The notes under the pieces: model-generated
Seen by the model: only the letters and a program-made list of their open reading frames with translations
Told to the model about the DNA's origin: nothing
Database searches by the model: none
Made by a program: the position numbers and the translations under genes
Shown: positions 20,393-20,400 of the stretch, in pieces
How the letters are laid out: each line of letters begins with the position of its first letter
Numbering within the stretch: position 1 is the first letter of the stretch
Virus record (IMG/VR): IMGVR_UViG_3300032087_001530
Span: 1 to 20,400 of that record
Direction: 5' to 3' (one strand)
Source of the DNA: a virus
Length of the DNA: 20,400 nt

Positions 20393-20400
20393 AACGGTCA

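Noticed and set aside
1-20400. CRISPR array, tRNA, integrase, reverse transcriptase or diversity-generating retroelement
   Set aside because: No regularly spaced repeats, no cloverleaf in the short gaps, and no protein with the relevant catalytic motifs were seen.

Overview
The window reads as a segment of a tailed double-stranded DNA bacteriophage (or prophage) of a member of the Bacteroidetes, most likely a flavobacterium. Every gene I can support lies on the minus strand, so transcription runs from high to low coordinates. The DNA is AT-rich and the genes are packed head to tail, most joined by ATGA or TAATG stop/start overlaps. Starts lack Shine-Dalgarno sequences and carry A-rich leaders (AAAACAAACAAT-ATG). 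Several intergenic gaps hold TTG-N19-21-TAnnTTT(G/A) boxes, the Bacteroidetes promoter layout. The encoded families also fit: an XkdF-type head protease, an ERF annealing protein, NinG, and a tape-measure protein whose C-terminus I recognise from Bacteroidetes phages. The exact phage cannot be named from the sequence alone.

Layout in the direction of transcription. (1) 20392-19846: a small ORF and a holin-like membrane protein, ended by a terminator. (2) 19716-18073: a promoter, a small ORF, a NinG-like HNH protein, a terminator, a second promoter, then ERF recombinase and an SSB-like protein, ended by a terminator. (3) 18040-14770: a long coupled operon with a RecA-fold helicase, a small membrane protein, a sigma-70-like factor, a Cys-containing phage protein, a PD-(D/E)XK-like protein, a coiled-coil protein, a 28-residue membrane peptide and a MazG-like protein. 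(4) 14710-12505: a promoter, two small proteins separated by a terminator-like hairpin, a RecE-like exonuclease, a PD-(D/E)XK endonuclease and a DNA methyltransferase. (5) 12480-10194: a leader with an inverted repeat and a hairpin, then a 66-residue protein, a DnaA-domain-IV-like protein, a membrane peptide, and the small and large terminase subunits. (6) 10155-9592: three small ORFs and a terminator. (7) 9476-1: virion genes. These are a putative tail assembly chaperone with a -1 frameshift site, a neck or tail terminator protein, an HK97-gp10-like protein, a Cys-rich repeat adhesin, two baseplate-like proteins, a small ORF, the tape measure, a head maturation protease, a CC-motif protein, and the first 51 codons of another structural gene.

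How they work together: the helicase, SSB, ERF, exonuclease, NinG and DnaA-like protein form a replication and recombination module. The methyltransferase, MazG-like protein and nucleases would modify DNA or manage nucleotides. The sigma-like factor could switch on late genes. The terminase packages DNA, and the leftmost 9.5 kb builds the tail and begins head functions. No portal or major capsid gene is visible, so these must lie outside the window. A tape measure argues for a long-tailed (sipho- or myo-type) virion; no contractile sheath gene is seen. There is no gene-free stretch longer than about 130 bases. No tRNA, rRNA, CRISPR array, insertion sequence, integrase or reverse transcriptase was seen.
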